Program-made: the position numbers and the translations under genes
Notes under the pieces: generated by a model
Told to the model about the DNA's origin: nothing
What the model saw: the letters and a program-made list of their open reading frames with translations, nothing else
Databases searched by the model: none
DNA from: Streptomyces fumanus
GTDB taxonomy: Bacteria; Actinomycetota; Actinomycetes; Streptomycetales; Streptomycetaceae
NCBI RefSeq assembly: GCF_014655295.1
Contig: NZ_BNBI01000016.1
Span: forward strand, 1-64,000
Direction of reading: 5' to 3'
Length of the DNA: 64,000 nucleotides
Shown: piece by piece, positions 55,436-64,000 of the stretch
Layout of the letters: each line of letters begins with the position of its first letter
Numbering within the stretch: position 1 is the first letter of the stretch

Positions 55436-56710
55436 ATGCCCACCTACACCCGCAGGGACATGCTCGGGCTCGGCGCGGGGGTCGCGGCGGCCGTCGGACT
55501 GGCGGCCTGCGGCACCCACGCCGCGTCGGACGGCTCCAGCCATGCGGCCGGTTCCGGTTCCGGTGAGGGTGCCGGGCCCGGCGCCGGCGGGAAGCCCACG
55601 TCGAACGCCCGTCCGCTCGGCGACGGTTCCACCGCGTACACCGGCCGGCAGCCGCACCAGCCGGACGCGCCCGAGCCGCTGGAGCCGGGGCAGGCCCCGC
55701 CGCAGTTCGTCGTCTTCTCCTGGGACGGGGCCGGCGAGATCGGCAACGGCCTGTTCCCGCGCTTCCTCGACCTCGCCGAGGAGCACGGCGCGCACATGAC
55801 CTTCTTCCTGTCGGGCCTGTACCTGCTGCCCGAGTCCAAGAAGCGGCTGTACGAGCCGCCGAACAACCCGCGCGGCGCCTCCGACATCGGCTACCTCACC
55901 GACGCGCACATCAAGGAGACCCTGAAGTACGTGCGCCGCGCCTGGCTGGACGGGCACGAGATCGGCACCCACTTCAACGGGCACTTCTGCGGCGGCAGCG
56001 GCACGGTCGCCCACTGGACGCCCGAGCAGTGGCGCAGCGAGATCGACCAGGCGAAGTCCTTCGTCAAGGAGTGGCGGACCAACACCGGGTGGACCGACCT
56101 GCCCGCCCTGCCGTTCGACTACGACAAGGAACTCGTCGGCGGCCGGACCCCCTGCCTGCTCGGCCAGGACAACCTGCTGCCCACCGCCCGGGAACTGGGC
56201 TGGCGCTACGACGCCTCCTCGCCCGGCGGCCGCCAGGTCTGGCCGGTGAAGCGCAACGGCGTCTGGGACCTGCCCCTGCAGCAGATACCGTTCCCCGGGC
56301 ACTCCTTCGAGGTCCTCTCGATGGACTACAACATCCTCGCCAACCAGTCGGTCAACTCCACCAAGGCCCCCGCCTACCGCTACCCGGGCTGGCGCGAGCA
56401 GGCCACCCGCTCCTACATAGCCGGCTTCGAGCGGGCCTACGAGACGAACCGGGCGCCCTTCTTCATCGGCAACCACTTCGAGGAGTGGAACGGCGGCATC
56501 TACATGGACGCCGTCGAGGGCGCCCTGAAGCACATCGCCCGGGAGAAGGAGAAGGGCGCCGACATCCGGCTGGTCTCCTTCCGCCAGTTCACCGACTGGC
56601 TAGACGCGCAGCGCCCCGAGGTGCTGGACAGGCTGCGCACCCTGGACGTCGGCACCGCCCCGGCCGGCGGCTGGAACAGCTTCCTCAGGACGGCTCCCAC
56701 GCCCGCCTGA
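55436..56710 (+). CDS. Tat-type lipoprotein with polysaccharide-deacetylase-like (NodB) fold
   Basis: This 424-residue exported protein has a twin-arginine signal (TYTRRDMLGLGAGVAAAVGL) and a lipobox LAAC (Cys about 25). The NodB-like domain has metal-binding histidines in GHEIGTHFNGHF (about 182-193). The usual TFDDG motif reads FSWDGAGE, so one of the two Asp residues, probably the catalytic base, is replaced by Trp. Activity as a deacetylase is therefore doubtful. The C-terminus has NHFEEWNGGIYMDAVEG. The ATG at 55436 has ACGGGGA upstream; a GTG at 55418 is less likely. It is an operon member before the TlpA gene. Confidence 0.83.
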   Translation: MPTYTRRDMLGLGAGVAAAVGLAACGTHAASDGSSHAAGSGSGEGAGPGAGGKPTSNARPLGDGSTAYTGRQPHQPDAPEPLEPGQAPPQFVVFSWDGAGEIGNGLFPRFLDLAEEHGAHMTFFLSGLYLLPESKKRLYEPPNNPRGASDIGYLTDAHIKETLKYVRRAWLDGHEIGTHFNGHFCGGSGTVAHWTPEQWRSEIDQAKSFVKEWRTNTGWTDLPALPFDYDKELVGGRTPCLLGQDNLLPTARELGWRYDASSPGGRQVWPVKRNGVWDLPLQQIPFPGHSFEVLSMDYNILANQSVNSTKAPAYRYPGWREQATRSYIAGFERAYETNRAPFFIGNHFEEWNGGIYMDAVEGALKHIAREKEKGADIRLVSFRQFTDWLDAQRPEVLDRLRTLDVGTAPAGGWNSFLRTAPTPA

Positions 56711-56776
56711 AATGCGGTTTCCCTCCCGTGAGGGGGGTGCGCAAGATCCCCGGAACGGACATGCGAAACTTTTCAC

Positions 56777-57409
56777 ATGAGTGCCGCCAGCCGCGCCCCC
56801 CTGCGCTCGAACCGCGCCACCGCCCGCGCCCGCCGCCGCGCCGCCCTGACCACCGGTGCCGTCGCCTGCGCGCTGCTCGTGTCCGCGTGCAGTTCCGGAG
56901 GGACCTCCGGCGGAGGCGGCAACACCAACTACATCACCGGCTCCGACGGCATCGCCACCGTCGGCAAGGGCGACCGCGCCGACGTCCCCGACCTGTCCGG
57001 CAAGACCGTCGACGGCGCCCGGCTCGACATCGACGACTACCGGGGCAAGGTCGTCGTCCTCAACGTGTGGGGCTCCTGGTGCCCGCCCTGCCGCGCCGAG
57101 GCGAAGAACTTCGAGAAGGTCTACCAGGACGTCAAGGACCAGGGCGTCCAGTTCGTCGGCATCAACACCCGCGACACCTCCACCGGACCCGCCAGGGCCT
57201 TCGAGAAGGAGTACGGCGTCAGCTACCCCAGCCTGTACGACCCGGCCGGCAAGCTGATGCTCCGCTTCAAGAAGGGCACCCTCAACCCGCAGGCCATCCC
57301 CTCCACGCTGGTCATCGACCGCGACGGCAGGATCGCCGCGCGCACCCTCCAGGCCCTCAGCGAGGAGAAGCTGCGCAAGATGCTCGCCCCGGTCCTGGCG
57401 GAGAAGTGA
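56777..57409 (+). CDS. resA: TlpA/ResA-type thiol-disulfide oxidoreductase (lipoprotein)
   Basis: This 210-residue exported thioredoxin-fold protein has a basic N-terminus and a lipobox (LLVSACSSG, Cys about 38). The redox motif is WCPPC in VWGSWCPPCRAE (about 96-107), with the cis-Pro loop AIPSTLVIDRDG. It would keep the haem-binding CXXCH cysteines of apocytochrome c reduced, using electrons passed through the membrane by CcdA, the next gene. GTG/ATG choice is clear (ATG 56777). The next gene starts 1 nt after its stop. Confidence 0.94.
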   Translation: MSAASRAPLRSNRATARARRRAALTTGAVACALLVSACSSGGTSGGGGNTNYITGSDGIATVGKGDRADVPDLSGKTVDGARLDIDDYRGKVVVLNVWGSWCPPCRAEAKNFEKVYQDVKDQGVQFVGINTRDTSTGPARAFEKEYGVSYPSLYDPAGKLMLRFKKGTLNPQAIPSTLVIDRDGRIAARTLQALSEEKLRKMLAPVLAEK

Positions 57410-57410
57410 C

Positions 57411-58178
57411 GTGACCGCAGTGGCCACGCTCGCCGCCGACCCCGGCGAGACCGTACGCACCGGCGCGCTGCTGCTCGCCGTGCCGATCGCCCTGCTCGGC
57501 GGCCTCGTCTCCTTCTTCTCCCCGTGCGTCCTCCCCCTCGTCCCCGGCTACCTCTCCTATGTGACCGGCGTCACCGGCACCGACCTGGCCGAGGCCCGGC
57601 GCGGCCGGATGGCACTCGGCGCCTCCCTGTTCGTCCTGGGCTTCACGGCCGTGTTCGTCTCCGGCGGCGCCCTGTTCGGCTTCTTCGGTCAGACGCTCCA
57701 GGAGGAGCGCGGCATCCTCACCAAGGTGCTGGGCGTGCTCATGGTCGTCATGGGTGTCTTCTTCATGGGCCTGATGCCCTGGCTCACCCAGCGCGAGTAC
57801 CGCTTCCACAAGCGGCCCACCGCCGGCCTGGTCGGCGCCCCGCTGCTCGGCGCGCTGTTCGGCATCGGCTGGACGCCCTGCATCGGCCCGACCCTCGCCT
57901 CCGTCCTCGCGCTCTCCTCCGACCAGGCCAGCGCCGGACGCGGGGCGATACTGACCGTCGCGTACTGCCTCGGCCTCGGGGTGCCCTTCGTGCTCGCCGC
58001 GGTCGCCTTCCGCAAGGCGCTCGGCGCCTTCGGCTGGGTCAAGCGCCACTACGTCTGGGTGATGCGGGTGGGCGGCACCATGATGATCGCGACCGGTCTG
58101 CTGCTGCTGACCGGCGCGTGGGACAGCATCGTGCAGCAGATGCAGACCTGGTCCAACGGCTTCACTGTAGGGATCTGA
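57411..58178 (+). CDS. ccdA: CcdA-type cytochrome c biogenesis protein
   Basis: This 255-residue protein has six membrane helices. The two redox cysteines are in SFFSPCVLPLVPGY (helix 1, about 40) and GWTPCIGPTL (helix 4, about 160), the hallmark of CcdA/DsbD-beta proteins. It carries electrons from cytoplasmic thioredoxin to the extracytoplasmic TlpA/ResA protein. The GTG start follows 1 nt after the resA-like stop; 4 nt separate its own stop from resB. It is part of system II cytochrome c maturation. Confidence 0.96.
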   Translation: MTAVATLAADPGETVRTGALLLAVPIALLGGLVSFFSPCVLPLVPGYLSYVTGVTGTDLAEARRGRMALGASLFVLGFTAVFVSGGALFGFFGQTLQEERGILTKVLGVLMVVMGVFFMGLMPWLTQREYRFHKRPTAGLVGAPLLGALFGIGWTPCIGPTLASVLALSSDQASAGRGAILTVAYCLGLGVPFVLAAVAFRKALGAFGWVKRHYVWVMRVGGTMMIATGLLLLTGAWDSIVQQMQTWSNGFTVGI

Positions 58179-58182
58179 CTCG

Positions 58183-59958
58183 ATGAGCACGACCGCGAAA
58201 ACCGGGCCCGACAAGACGCCGCCGACCGGTGACGAACGGGAGCTGGGCGCAGCCGGTGCCCAGCTCTCCACCGCGCCCGCGGACGAGGCACCCCACCTGC
58301 CCTCCCTCGGCGTGCTCGGCTGGGCCCGCTGGTTCTGGCGGCAGCTCACCTCGATGCGGGTCGCGCTGCTGCTGCTCCTGCTGCTGTCGCTGGGCGCGAT
58401 CCCCGGGTCGCTGATCCCGCAGGAAGGCATCGACGCCACCAAGGTCGAGGACTTCCGCACCCGGCACGACGTCCTCGCGCCGCTCTACGACAAGCTCGGC
58501 CTCTTCCACGTCTACAGCTCGGTGTGGTTCTCCGCGATCTACATCCTGCTGTTCATCTCCCTCATCGGCTGCATCATCCCGCGGACCTGGCAGTTCGTCG
58601 GCCAGTTGCGCGGCCGGCCGCCGGGCGCCCCCCGGAGGCTGACCCGGCTGCCCGCCTACACCACCTGGCGCACCGAGGCCGCCCCCGAGCAGGTCCGCGA
58701 GGCCGCCCTCGCCCTGCTGAACAAGCGCCGCTTCCGGGCCCACCTCGCCGGGGACGCCGTCGCCGCCGAGAAGGGCTATCTCCGCGAGGTCGGCAACCTC
58801 GCCTTCCACATCGCGCTGATCGTGATGCTGATCGCCTTCGCCTGGGGCCAGTTGTTCAAGTACGAGGGCAACAAGCTGGTCCTGGAAGGCGACGGCTTCT
58901 CCAACACGCTCACCCAGTACGACGACTTCAAGTCCGGCAACCTCTTCACCCAGGACGACCTGGACCCGTTCAGCTTCACCCTGAAGGACTTCCACGGCAC
59001 CTACGAGGCGACCGGCCCCAACCGCGGCACCCCCCGCGTCTACGAGGCCAAGGTCACCTACAGCGAGGGCGCCTACGGCAAGGAGAAGGCGACCACCATC
59101 AAGGTCAACGAGCCGCTGGAGATCGACGGCTCCAAGGTCTACCTGGTCAGCCACGGCTACGCGCCCGTGGTCACCGTCCGGGACGCCCAGGGCAAGGTGG
59201 TCATGGACCGCGAGGCGGTGGCCCTGCTGCCGCTGGACGCCAATGTCACCTCCTCCGGCGCCATCAAGGTGATGGACGGCTACCGCAACGCCAAGGGCGA
59301 GAAGGAACAGCTCGGCTTCAACGCCTTCTTCCTGCCCACCTACGGCGGCAAGGGCAGCGCGATGTACTCCACCTTCCCGGCGCTGCTCAACCCGATGCTC
59401 GCGCTCTCCGCCTACCACGGCGACCTCGGCGTCGACGCGGGCATCCCGCAGAGCGTCTACCAGCTCGACCGCACCAACATGAAGGAGTTCAAGGACTCCG
59501 ACGGCGAGCTGTTCAAGAAGCAGCTCAGGGTCGGCCAGACCATGACGCTGCCGAACGGCGCCGGCTCGGTCACCTTCGACGGCGTCCAGGAGTGGGCCGG
59601 CTTCCAGGTCACCCAGCAGCCCGGCAGCGTCTGGGCGCTCGGCGGCGCGGTGGTGGCCATCTTCGGCCTGGCCGGCTCCCTGTTCATCCAGCGCCGCCGG
59701 GTCTGGGTGCGGGCCGTGCCGGGCGCCGACGGCGTGACCGTGGTCGAGATGGCCGGCCTCGGCCGCAGCGAGTCCGCGAAGGTACCCGAGGAACTCGGCG
59801 ACCTCGCCGAGGCCCTGTACGCCCGGGCTCCCGGAGCGCCCGACCCCGAACCGGGCTCCGACCCCGCCTCCGACCGTCCCGACACCTCCGACTCCCCCGG
59901 CTCCCCAGCCGGATCCGACCCCGCAGCTCCATCTGCCGAGAGGGCTGAGAAGAAGTGA
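58183..59958 (+). CDS. resB: ResB, cytochrome c synthetase subunit
   Basis: This 591-residue protein is the ResB/Ccs1 half of the system II haem-attachment complex. It shows helices near the N-terminus (MRVALLLLLLLSLGAIPGSL; FSAIYILLFISLIGC) and at residues about 210-228. A large outside domain follows with YEATGPNRGTPRVYEAKVTY, and a last helix near 490-510 (GGAVVAIFGLAGSLFIQRRR). The C-terminal 60 residues are Asp/Pro/Ser-rich. It forms a complex with CcsB, encoded next with a 4-bp overlap, to attach haem to apocytochrome c outside the membrane. Confidence 0.95.
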   Translation: MSTTAKTGPDKTPPTGDERELGAAGAQLSTAPADEAPHLPSLGVLGWARWFWRQLTSMRVALLLLLLLSLGAIPGSLIPQEGIDATKVEDFRTRHDVLAPLYDKLGLFHVYSSVWFSAIYILLFISLIGCIIPRTWQFVGQLRGRPPGAPRRLTRLPAYTTWRTEAAPEQVREAALALLNKRRFRAHLAGDAVAAEKGYLREVGNLAFHIALIVMLIAFAWGQLFKYEGNKLVLEGDGFSNTLTQYDDFKSGNLFTQDDLDPFSFTLKDFHGTYEATGPNRGTPRVYEAKVTYSEGAYGKEKATTIKVNEPLEIDGSKVYLVSHGYAPVVTVRDAQGKVVMDREAVALLPLDANVTSSGAIKVMDGYRNAKGEKEQLGFNAFFLPTYGGKGSAMYSTFPALLNPMLALSAYHGDLGVDAGIPQSVYQLDRTNMKEFKDSDGELFKKQLRVGQTMTLPNGAGSVTFDGVQEWAGFQVTQQPGSVWALGGAVVAIFGLAGSLFIQRRRVWVRAVPGADGVTVVEMAGLGRSESAKVPEELGDLAEALYARAPGAPDPEPGSDPASDRPDTSDSPGSPAGSDPAAPSAERAEKK

Positions 59959-61058
59959 CTCTCGCCGCCGTAACCGAACTGGCCGCAGCGACCAACGAGC
60001 ACCTCGCGAACATCAGCAACACGCTGATCTACTCCGCGATGGCGGTCTACACCCTGGCCTTCTTCGCCTACATCGCCGAGTGGATCCTCGGCAGCCGGAG
60101 CAAGGTCGGCCGCACCGCCGCCGCGCTCACCGCCGGCGCCGAGGCGCGGGCCCGCACCGGACCGGCCGTCACCGTGCAGAAGGCCGGCGGCACCGCCGTA
60201 CTGGAGCGGCCGCGGGTCGTCGTCCGGTCCGCGGCCGGTGCGCGGGACGTGCCCGACGGGCCCGGCGCCCACGGCGGGACCGAGAAGGGCGACCTCTACG
60301 GACGTATCGCCATCTCGCTCACCGTGCTCGCCTTCCTCATCGAGTTCGGCGGTGTGCTCGCCCGGGCGCTGTCGGTGGGGCGGGCGCCGTGGGGCAACAT
60401 GTACGAATTCAGCATCACCTTCTCCACCGTCGCCGTCGGTGTGTACCTGGTGCTGCTCCTGCTGAAGAAGAACATCCGCTGGCTCGGCCTCCCCCTGGTC
60501 ACCACGGTCCTGCTCGATCTCGGACTCGCCGTCACCGTCCTGTACACCGCCAGTGACCAGTTGGTTCCCGCGCTGCACTCGTACTGGCTCTACATCCACG
60601 TCTCCACGGCGATCTTCTGCGGCGCGGTCTTCTACGTCGGCGCGGTCGCCACGCTGCTGTACCTGTTCAAGGACTCCTACGAGAACAAGCTGGCCTCCGG
60701 CGGCACCCCCGGCCGGTTCGCCAACTCGGTGCTGGACCGGCTGCCCGCCGCGGCCTCGCTGGACAAGTTCTCCTACCGGGTCAACGCCGCCGTCTTCCCG
60801 CTGTGGACGTTCACGATCATCGCGGGCGCGATCTGGGCGGGTGACGCCTGGGGCCGCTACTGGGGCTGGGACCCCAAGGAGACCTGGTCCTTCATCACCT
60901 GGGTCGCCTACGCCTGCTACCTGCACGCCCGCGCCACCGCCGGCTGGAAGGGCCGCAAGGCCGCCTACCTGGCGCTGATCGCCTTCGCCTGCTGGCTGTT
61001 CAACTACTACGGCGTCAACATCTTCGTCTCCGGCAAGCACTCCTACGCGGGCGTGTAG
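59955..61058 (+). CDS. ccsB: CcsB/ResC, cytochrome c-type biogenesis protein
   Basis: This 367-residue protein has about eight membrane helices and carries the WWD tryptophan-rich signature as WGRYWGWDPKETWSFITW (about 297-314), which presents haem for attachment. Conserved histidines for haem binding are in SYWLYIHVSTAIF and the C-terminal segment YLHARATAGW. With ResB it forms the haem lyase. The GTG at 59955 overlaps resB by 4 bp. It ends the operon. Confidence 0.95.
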   Translation: MTLAAVTELAAATNEHLANISNTLIYSAMAVYTLAFFAYIAEWILGSRSKVGRTAAALTAGAEARARTGPAVTVQKAGGTAVLERPRVVVRSAAGARDVPDGPGAHGGTEKGDLYGRIAISLTVLAFLIEFGGVLARALSVGRAPWGNMYEFSITFSTVAVGVYLVLLLLKKNIRWLGLPLVTTVLLDLGLAVTVLYTASDQLVPALHSYWLYIHVSTAIFCGAVFYVGAVATLLYLFKDSYENKLASGGTPGRFANSVLDRLPAAASLDKFSYRVNAAVFPLWTFTIIAGAIWAGDAWGRYWGWDPKETWSFITWVAYACYLHARATAGWKGRKAAYLALIAFACWLFNYYGVNIFVSGKHSYAGV

Positions 61059-61141
61059 CCGACCGCCGCCCCACCGCGAGGCCGGTTCCCGTGACATGGG
61101 TCAGGGGAACCGGCCTTCGCCGTGCGGACAGACAAGAGGAC

Positions 61142-61756
61142 GTGGACACGAATCTGCGGACACGCATCCGGGCGGGGGATCACGCCGCCTTCGGCGATCT
61201 CTTCGACGCGTACGCGCGCTCCGTCTACAACCACGCGTTCCGGCTCACCGGCGACTGGGCCACCGCCGAGGACGTCGTCTCGCTCACCTTCCTGGACGCC
61301 TGGCGGCTGCGCGACCGCCTGGACGCCGAGGGCGGCTCGCTGCGCCCCTGGCTGCTGGGCATCGCCACCAACGTCACGCGCAACACCCGCCGCGCCGCGC
61401 GAAGACACGCCGCCGCCGTCGCCCGGCTGCCCCGCGACAGCACCGTGCGCGACCACGCCGACGAGGTGGCCGGACGGGTGGACGACGCCGCCCGGCTGGA
61501 CCTCGTCCGCACCGCCCTGACGGCGCTGCGGCGCCCCGAGCGGGAGGTGCTGGCGCTGTGCGTCTGGTCGGGCCTGGACTACCGGGCCGCCGCCCAGGCG
61601 CTCGGGGTGCCCGTCGGCACCGTACGGTCCCGGCTCTCCCGCGCCCGGGCGAAACTCGCAAAAGCCCTGGAACATACGGAACTCCTCGAATCCCACGGAC
61701 AGATGAAAGGTGACCGCACCACCGCGGTCAGGCCCGTCATGGAGGGAAACCGATGA
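61142..61756 (+). CDS. ECF-family RNA polymerase sigma factor
   Basis: This 204-residue sigma-70 protein has region 2 (HAAFGDLFDAYARSVYNHAF, then AEDVVSLTFLDAWRLRDRL) and region 4 (RPEREVLALCVWSGLDYRAA, PVGTVRSRLSRARAKLAKAL). It lies in front of and overlaps (4 bp) a membrane protein of the CU044_5270 family, the usual partner for this type of sigma factor and a likely regulator of it. The GTG at 61142 is the probable start by family alignment, but GAGGA lies only 1 nt upstream; an upstream in-frame GTG at 61091 is an alternative. Target genes are unknown. Confidence 0.88.
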   Translation: MDTNLRTRIRAGDHAAFGDLFDAYARSVYNHAFRLTGDWATAEDVVSLTFLDAWRLRDRLDAEGGSLRPWLLGIATNVTRNTRRAARRHAAAVARLPRDSTVRDHADEVAGRVDDAARLDLVRTALTALRRPEREVLALCVWSGLDYRAAAQALGVPVGTVRSRLSRARAKLAKALEHTELLESHGQMKGDRTTAVRPVMEGNR

Positions 61757-62664
61757 ACCGCCTTCCCGAGAGAGACCTCCGACCGGGTCGTCACCACCTC
61801 CTGAAGGAGCATCTGATGACCGAGATCCGGCGCACCGACTCTCCCGCCCCCGCCCGGAAACCGTCCGGGTGGCTGCGCCCCGCGCTGGTGGCGGGCGCCG
61901 TCGCGGCAGTCGTCGCTACCCTGTCCGTCACCCTGCCGTCCGACGAACCCGCCCCGGCCGCGTCGAAGGAGGCGGCGGCCCTGTGGGAGGACATCGCGCT
62001 GGCGGCGGAGAAGGCCGACGTGCCGACGGGCATCCGGGACGACCAGTTCGTGTACATCAAGAGCAAGGGCGGCTGGGCCACGCAGCGGGGCGACGGCGCG
62101 CCCGCCGAACTCCAGCCCGTCCACCAGCGCGAGGTCTGGCTGTCGGTGGACGGCTCGCGGGAGGGAATGCTGCACGACCCCTACGTCCGGTCCGACCACG
62201 AGCCGCTGGAGAAGCCGACCCCCGGCATCCCGTCCAACACCGACTACCGGCACCTCCAGACCCTGCCCACCGACCCGGACGAGATGTATGCGTGGCTGAC
62301 CGGGGCGAGCGAGGGCAGCGACAGCAAGGACGAGGCCAACTTCGTCCTCGTCGGCGACCTGGCCCGCGAGTCCCTGATGCCGCCGGCCCAGGCCGCCGCG
62401 CTCTACCGGGCCGCGGCGAAGATCCGCGGGGTCTTCGTCGTCGACGACGCGGTCGACGCCGCGGGCCGGCACGGGGTCGCCGTCGCCCGGATCGACGACG
62501 GGGAACGCGTCGAGCTGATCTTCGACAAACGGACCAAGGAGTTCCTGGGCGAACGGGAGGTGGCCGTCGAGGACCTGCCCACAGGCTTCGAGAAGGGTGA
62601 GGTGACCGGCCGGTTCGCCGTCCTGGAGCGTGCCGTGGTGGACGAGGCGGGCCAGCGTCCGTAA
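61753..62664 (+). CDS. CU044_5270-family membrane protein, probable sigma-factor partner
   Basis: This 303-residue protein begins MNRLPERDLRPGRHHLLKEH, a short cytoplasmic region with a basic helix. A single membrane helix follows (about 42-62, LRPALVAGAVAAVVATLSVT) and an external domain that contains FVYIKSKGGWATQ and PTDPDEMYAWLTG. Homologues follow ECF sigma genes almost invariably and are presumed to restrain or tune them; no enzymatic motif is visible. The ATGA overlap with the sigma gene shows translational coupling. Confidence 0.88.
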   Translation: MNRLPERDLRPGRHHLLKEHLMTEIRRTDSPAPARKPSGWLRPALVAGAVAAVVATLSVTLPSDEPAPAASKEAAALWEDIALAAEKADVPTGIRDDQFVYIKSKGGWATQRGDGAPAELQPVHQREVWLSVDGSREGMLHDPYVRSDHEPLEKPTPGIPSNTDYRHLQTLPTDPDEMYAWLTGASEGSDSKDEANFVLVGDLARESLMPPAQAAALYRAAAKIRGVFVVDDAVDAAGRHGVAVARIDDGERVELIFDKRTKEFLGEREVAVEDLPTGFEKGEVTGRFAVLERAVVDEAGQRP

Positions 62665-62774
62665 CGCGGGCGGATCCGCGCCGCGGGGGTCAGGCCGGTG
62701 CCATGACCGGTCCCGCCGGACCGGGCACCGGCCCTGACCCGTGGCAGCACCCGCATCCTCCGCTCCCGCCCCCG

Positions 62775-63065
62775 TCAGTCCCCCTTGGAGTCCTCGTCCC
62801 GCTTCTTGTCCTCGTCGAGGGACTTGAGGAACTCCGGGTTGTCGTCGGGGGCGACCCACTGGCGGCGTTCGAAGGACGGGGCGGTGGCGCGCTTCTTGCC
62901 GGCGATGATCCAGGAGAGCGAGCCGACCAGCGGGAAGAGCAGGACCAGGATCGCCCAGAGCGGTTTGGGCATGTGGCGGACGTCGTCGTCCTTCGTGCTG
63001 ATGCAGTCGATGAACGCGTAGACGCTCAGCGCGAGGGGCACGAGGAACATCAGCACCCGCAGCAT
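62775..63065 (-). CDS. PLDc_N domain small membrane protein
   Basis: This 96-residue protein has two membrane helices (LMFLVPLALSVYAFIDCIS; LWAILVLLFPLVGSLSWIIA) with short spacer KDDDVRHMPK, the phospholipase-D N-terminal (PLDc_N) arrangement. A charged C-terminal tail (KRDEDSKGD) faces the cytoplasm. No catalytic HKD motif is present, so it is not a phospholipase. The ATG at 63065 is preceded by GGAGAGG. It diverges from the UbiD-family gene by 67 bp. In relatives this gene flanks menaquinone genes, but its role is unknown. Confidence 0.87.
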   Translation of the reverse strand: MLRVLMFLVPLALSVYAFIDCISTKDDDVRHMPKPLWAILVLLFPLVGSLSWIIAGKKRATAPSFERRQWVAPDDNPEFLKSLDEDKKRDEDSKGD

Positions 63066-63132
63066 GGGGCCTCTCCAGCGAAAGCGGTGGGCGGTACGGG
63101 GCCAGGGTAGCCGCTCGGGGATACTGGACCGC

Positions 63133-64000
63133 ATGGCTTACGACGATCTCCGCTCCCTGCTCCGGGCACTGGAACGCGAGGGTGACCTCAAGCGCGTGAA
63201 GGCCGAGGTGGACCCGTACCTGGAGGTCGGGGAGATCGTCGACCGGGTGAACAAGGCCGGCGGCCCCGCCCTGCTCTTCGAGAACGTCAAGGGCTCCGAC
63301 CTGCCCCTGGCGATGAACGTCTTCGGCACCGACCGCCGCCTGCTCAAGGCGCTGGGCCTGAAGTCGTACGCGGAGATCTCCGAGAAGATCGGCGGGCTGC
63401 TCAAGCCCGAGCTGCCGCAGGGGTTCGTCGGGGTGCGCGAGGCGTTCGGCAAGCTCGGGGCGGTCACCCACCTGCCGCCGAAGAAGGTCAAGCCGGAGAA
63501 CGCCCCGGTGCAGGAGGTCGTGCTGCGCGGCGACCAGGTGGACCTGGAGCGGCTGCCCGCCCTGTTCACCTGGCCCAAGGACGGCGGGTCCTTCTTCAAC
63601 CTGGGGCTCACGCACACCAAGGACCCCGAGACCGGCATCCGCAACCTCGGGCTCTACCGGCTCCAGCGGCACGACAAGCGCACCATCGGCATGCACTGGC
63701 AGATCCACAAGGACAGCCGCAACCACTACCAGGTCGCCGCCCGGAGGGGCGAGCGGCTGCCGGTCGCCATCGCCTTCGGATGCCCGCCCGCCGTGACGTA
63801 CGCCTCCACCGCGCCGCTGCCCGGGGACATCGACGAGTACCTGTTCGCCGGGTTCGTGCAGGGCAAGCGGATCGAGATGGTCGACTGCAAGACCGTGCCG
63901 CTCCAGGTGCCCGCCCACGCCGAGGTCGTCCTGGAAGGGTGGCTGGAGCCGGGCGAGATGCTGCCCGAGGGGCCGTTCGGCGACCACACCGGGTTCTACA
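63133..64000 (+). CDS. UbiD-family decarboxylase, probable menaquinone (futalosine pathway) step; 3' end missing
   Basis: The first 289 residues are visible; the gene runs off the window. It opens MAYDDLRSLLRALEREGDLK and has NAGGPALLFENVKGS-type GGPALLFENV, LPPKKVKPENAPVQE, and the active-site-type YRLQRHDKRTIGMHWQIHKD (prenyl-FMN/Mn binding region) and PEGPFGDHTGFY. In Streptomyces a UbiD homologue acts late in the futalosine menaquinone pathway, removing a carboxyl group with prenylated FMN; this gene is its likely counterpart. ATG at 63133, with GATACT 7 nt upstream as a weak leaderless -10. Confidence 0.9.
   Translation, partial: MAYDDLRSLLRALEREGDLKRVKAEVDPYLEVGEIVDRVNKAGGPALLFENVKGSDLPLAMNVFGTDRRLLKALGLKSYAEISEKIGGLLKPELPQGFVGVREAFGKLGAVTHLPPKKVKPENAPVQEVVLRGDQVDLERLPALFTWPKDGGSFFNLGLTHTKDPETGIRNLGLYRLQRHDKRTIGMHWQIHKDSRNHYQVAARRGERLPVAIAFGCPPAVTYASTAPLPGDIDEYLFAGFVQGKRIEMVDCKTVPLQVPAHAEVVLEGWLEPGEMLPEGPFGDHTGFY

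Noticed and set aside
1..64000. CRISPR arrays, tRNA genes, insertion sequences, attachment sites and riboswitches
   Set aside because: I looked for spaced identical repeats, cloverleaf-like GTTCGA segments, transposase motifs with terminal repeats and known riboswitch cores and saw none; weak structured RNAs could be missed by eye.

Overview
This is a 64 kb stretch of a Streptomyces chromosome, or that of a very close relative. The evidence is very high G+C with strong third-position GC bias, frequent GTG/TTG starts, ATGA stop-start overlaps, many promoters that look leaderless, and a set of developmental and actinobacterial genes: bldN with its anti-sigma gene, a bdtA-like regulator, rex-hemACD, DUF397/DUF5753 pairs, DUF574, DUF2637 and the tiny ribosomal protein bS22. 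No CRISPR array, tRNA, insertion sequence or prophage was seen. The window opens in the 3' end of a 5S rRNA gene.

Left part (0-19 kb): behind the rRNA terminator lie a HAD phosphatase, an MFS transporter and an AcuC-type deacetylase gene. Next come a HAD-like protein, the bdtA-like regulator, bS22, an NAD-dependent epimerase and a PlsC acyltransferase. A large bidirectional terminator separates these from the opposing rsbN and bldN genes (aerial-development sigma factor and its anti-sigma). A SerB-like phosphatase and a glutaredoxin-like protein follow. The rex-hemA-hemC-hemD operon makes uroporphyrinogen III and is headed by a Rex operator over the -35 box. A DUF5753 regulator with three tandem DUF397 genes sits between hemD and hemB.

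Middle part (19-37 kb): a DUF4232 lipoprotein gene stands back to back with a one-pass transmembrane HTH regulator. It is followed by a DUF574 methyltransferase, a PLP aminotransferase, an arylamine N-acetyltransferase, argS, class I lysS, a DUF2637 membrane protein and two DUF3558 lipoproteins. An rtcB RNA ligase gene then faces a free-standing LAGLIDADG endonuclease gene across a shared terminator. A short-chain dehydrogenase, a YnfA protein and a two-component flavin monooxygenase (LLM oxygenase plus FMN reductase) come next.

Right part (37-64 kb): an OmpR/HK pair is followed by a compact block with an Rv1733c-like membrane protein, a short MreB-like protein, two TraR/DksA zinc-finger proteins, a NarL-type two-component pair and a fused SecDF. 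I associate this block with the SCO6160-6167 region of S. coelicolor from memory. Small metabolic genes lead to a TetR/SDR divergent pair with three 17-bp operators and to an HNH gene that seems to have lost its sulfur-binding domain. The last operon holds hemL, a histidine phosphatase, a deacetylase-like lipoprotein and the cytochrome c maturation genes (TlpA, CcdA, ResB, CcsB). An ECF sigma factor with a membrane partner and the start of a UbiD-family (menaquinone) decarboxylase close the window. Heme genes (hemA, C, D, B and L), redox sensing (Rex) and cytochrome c assembly link the two ends of the window functionally.
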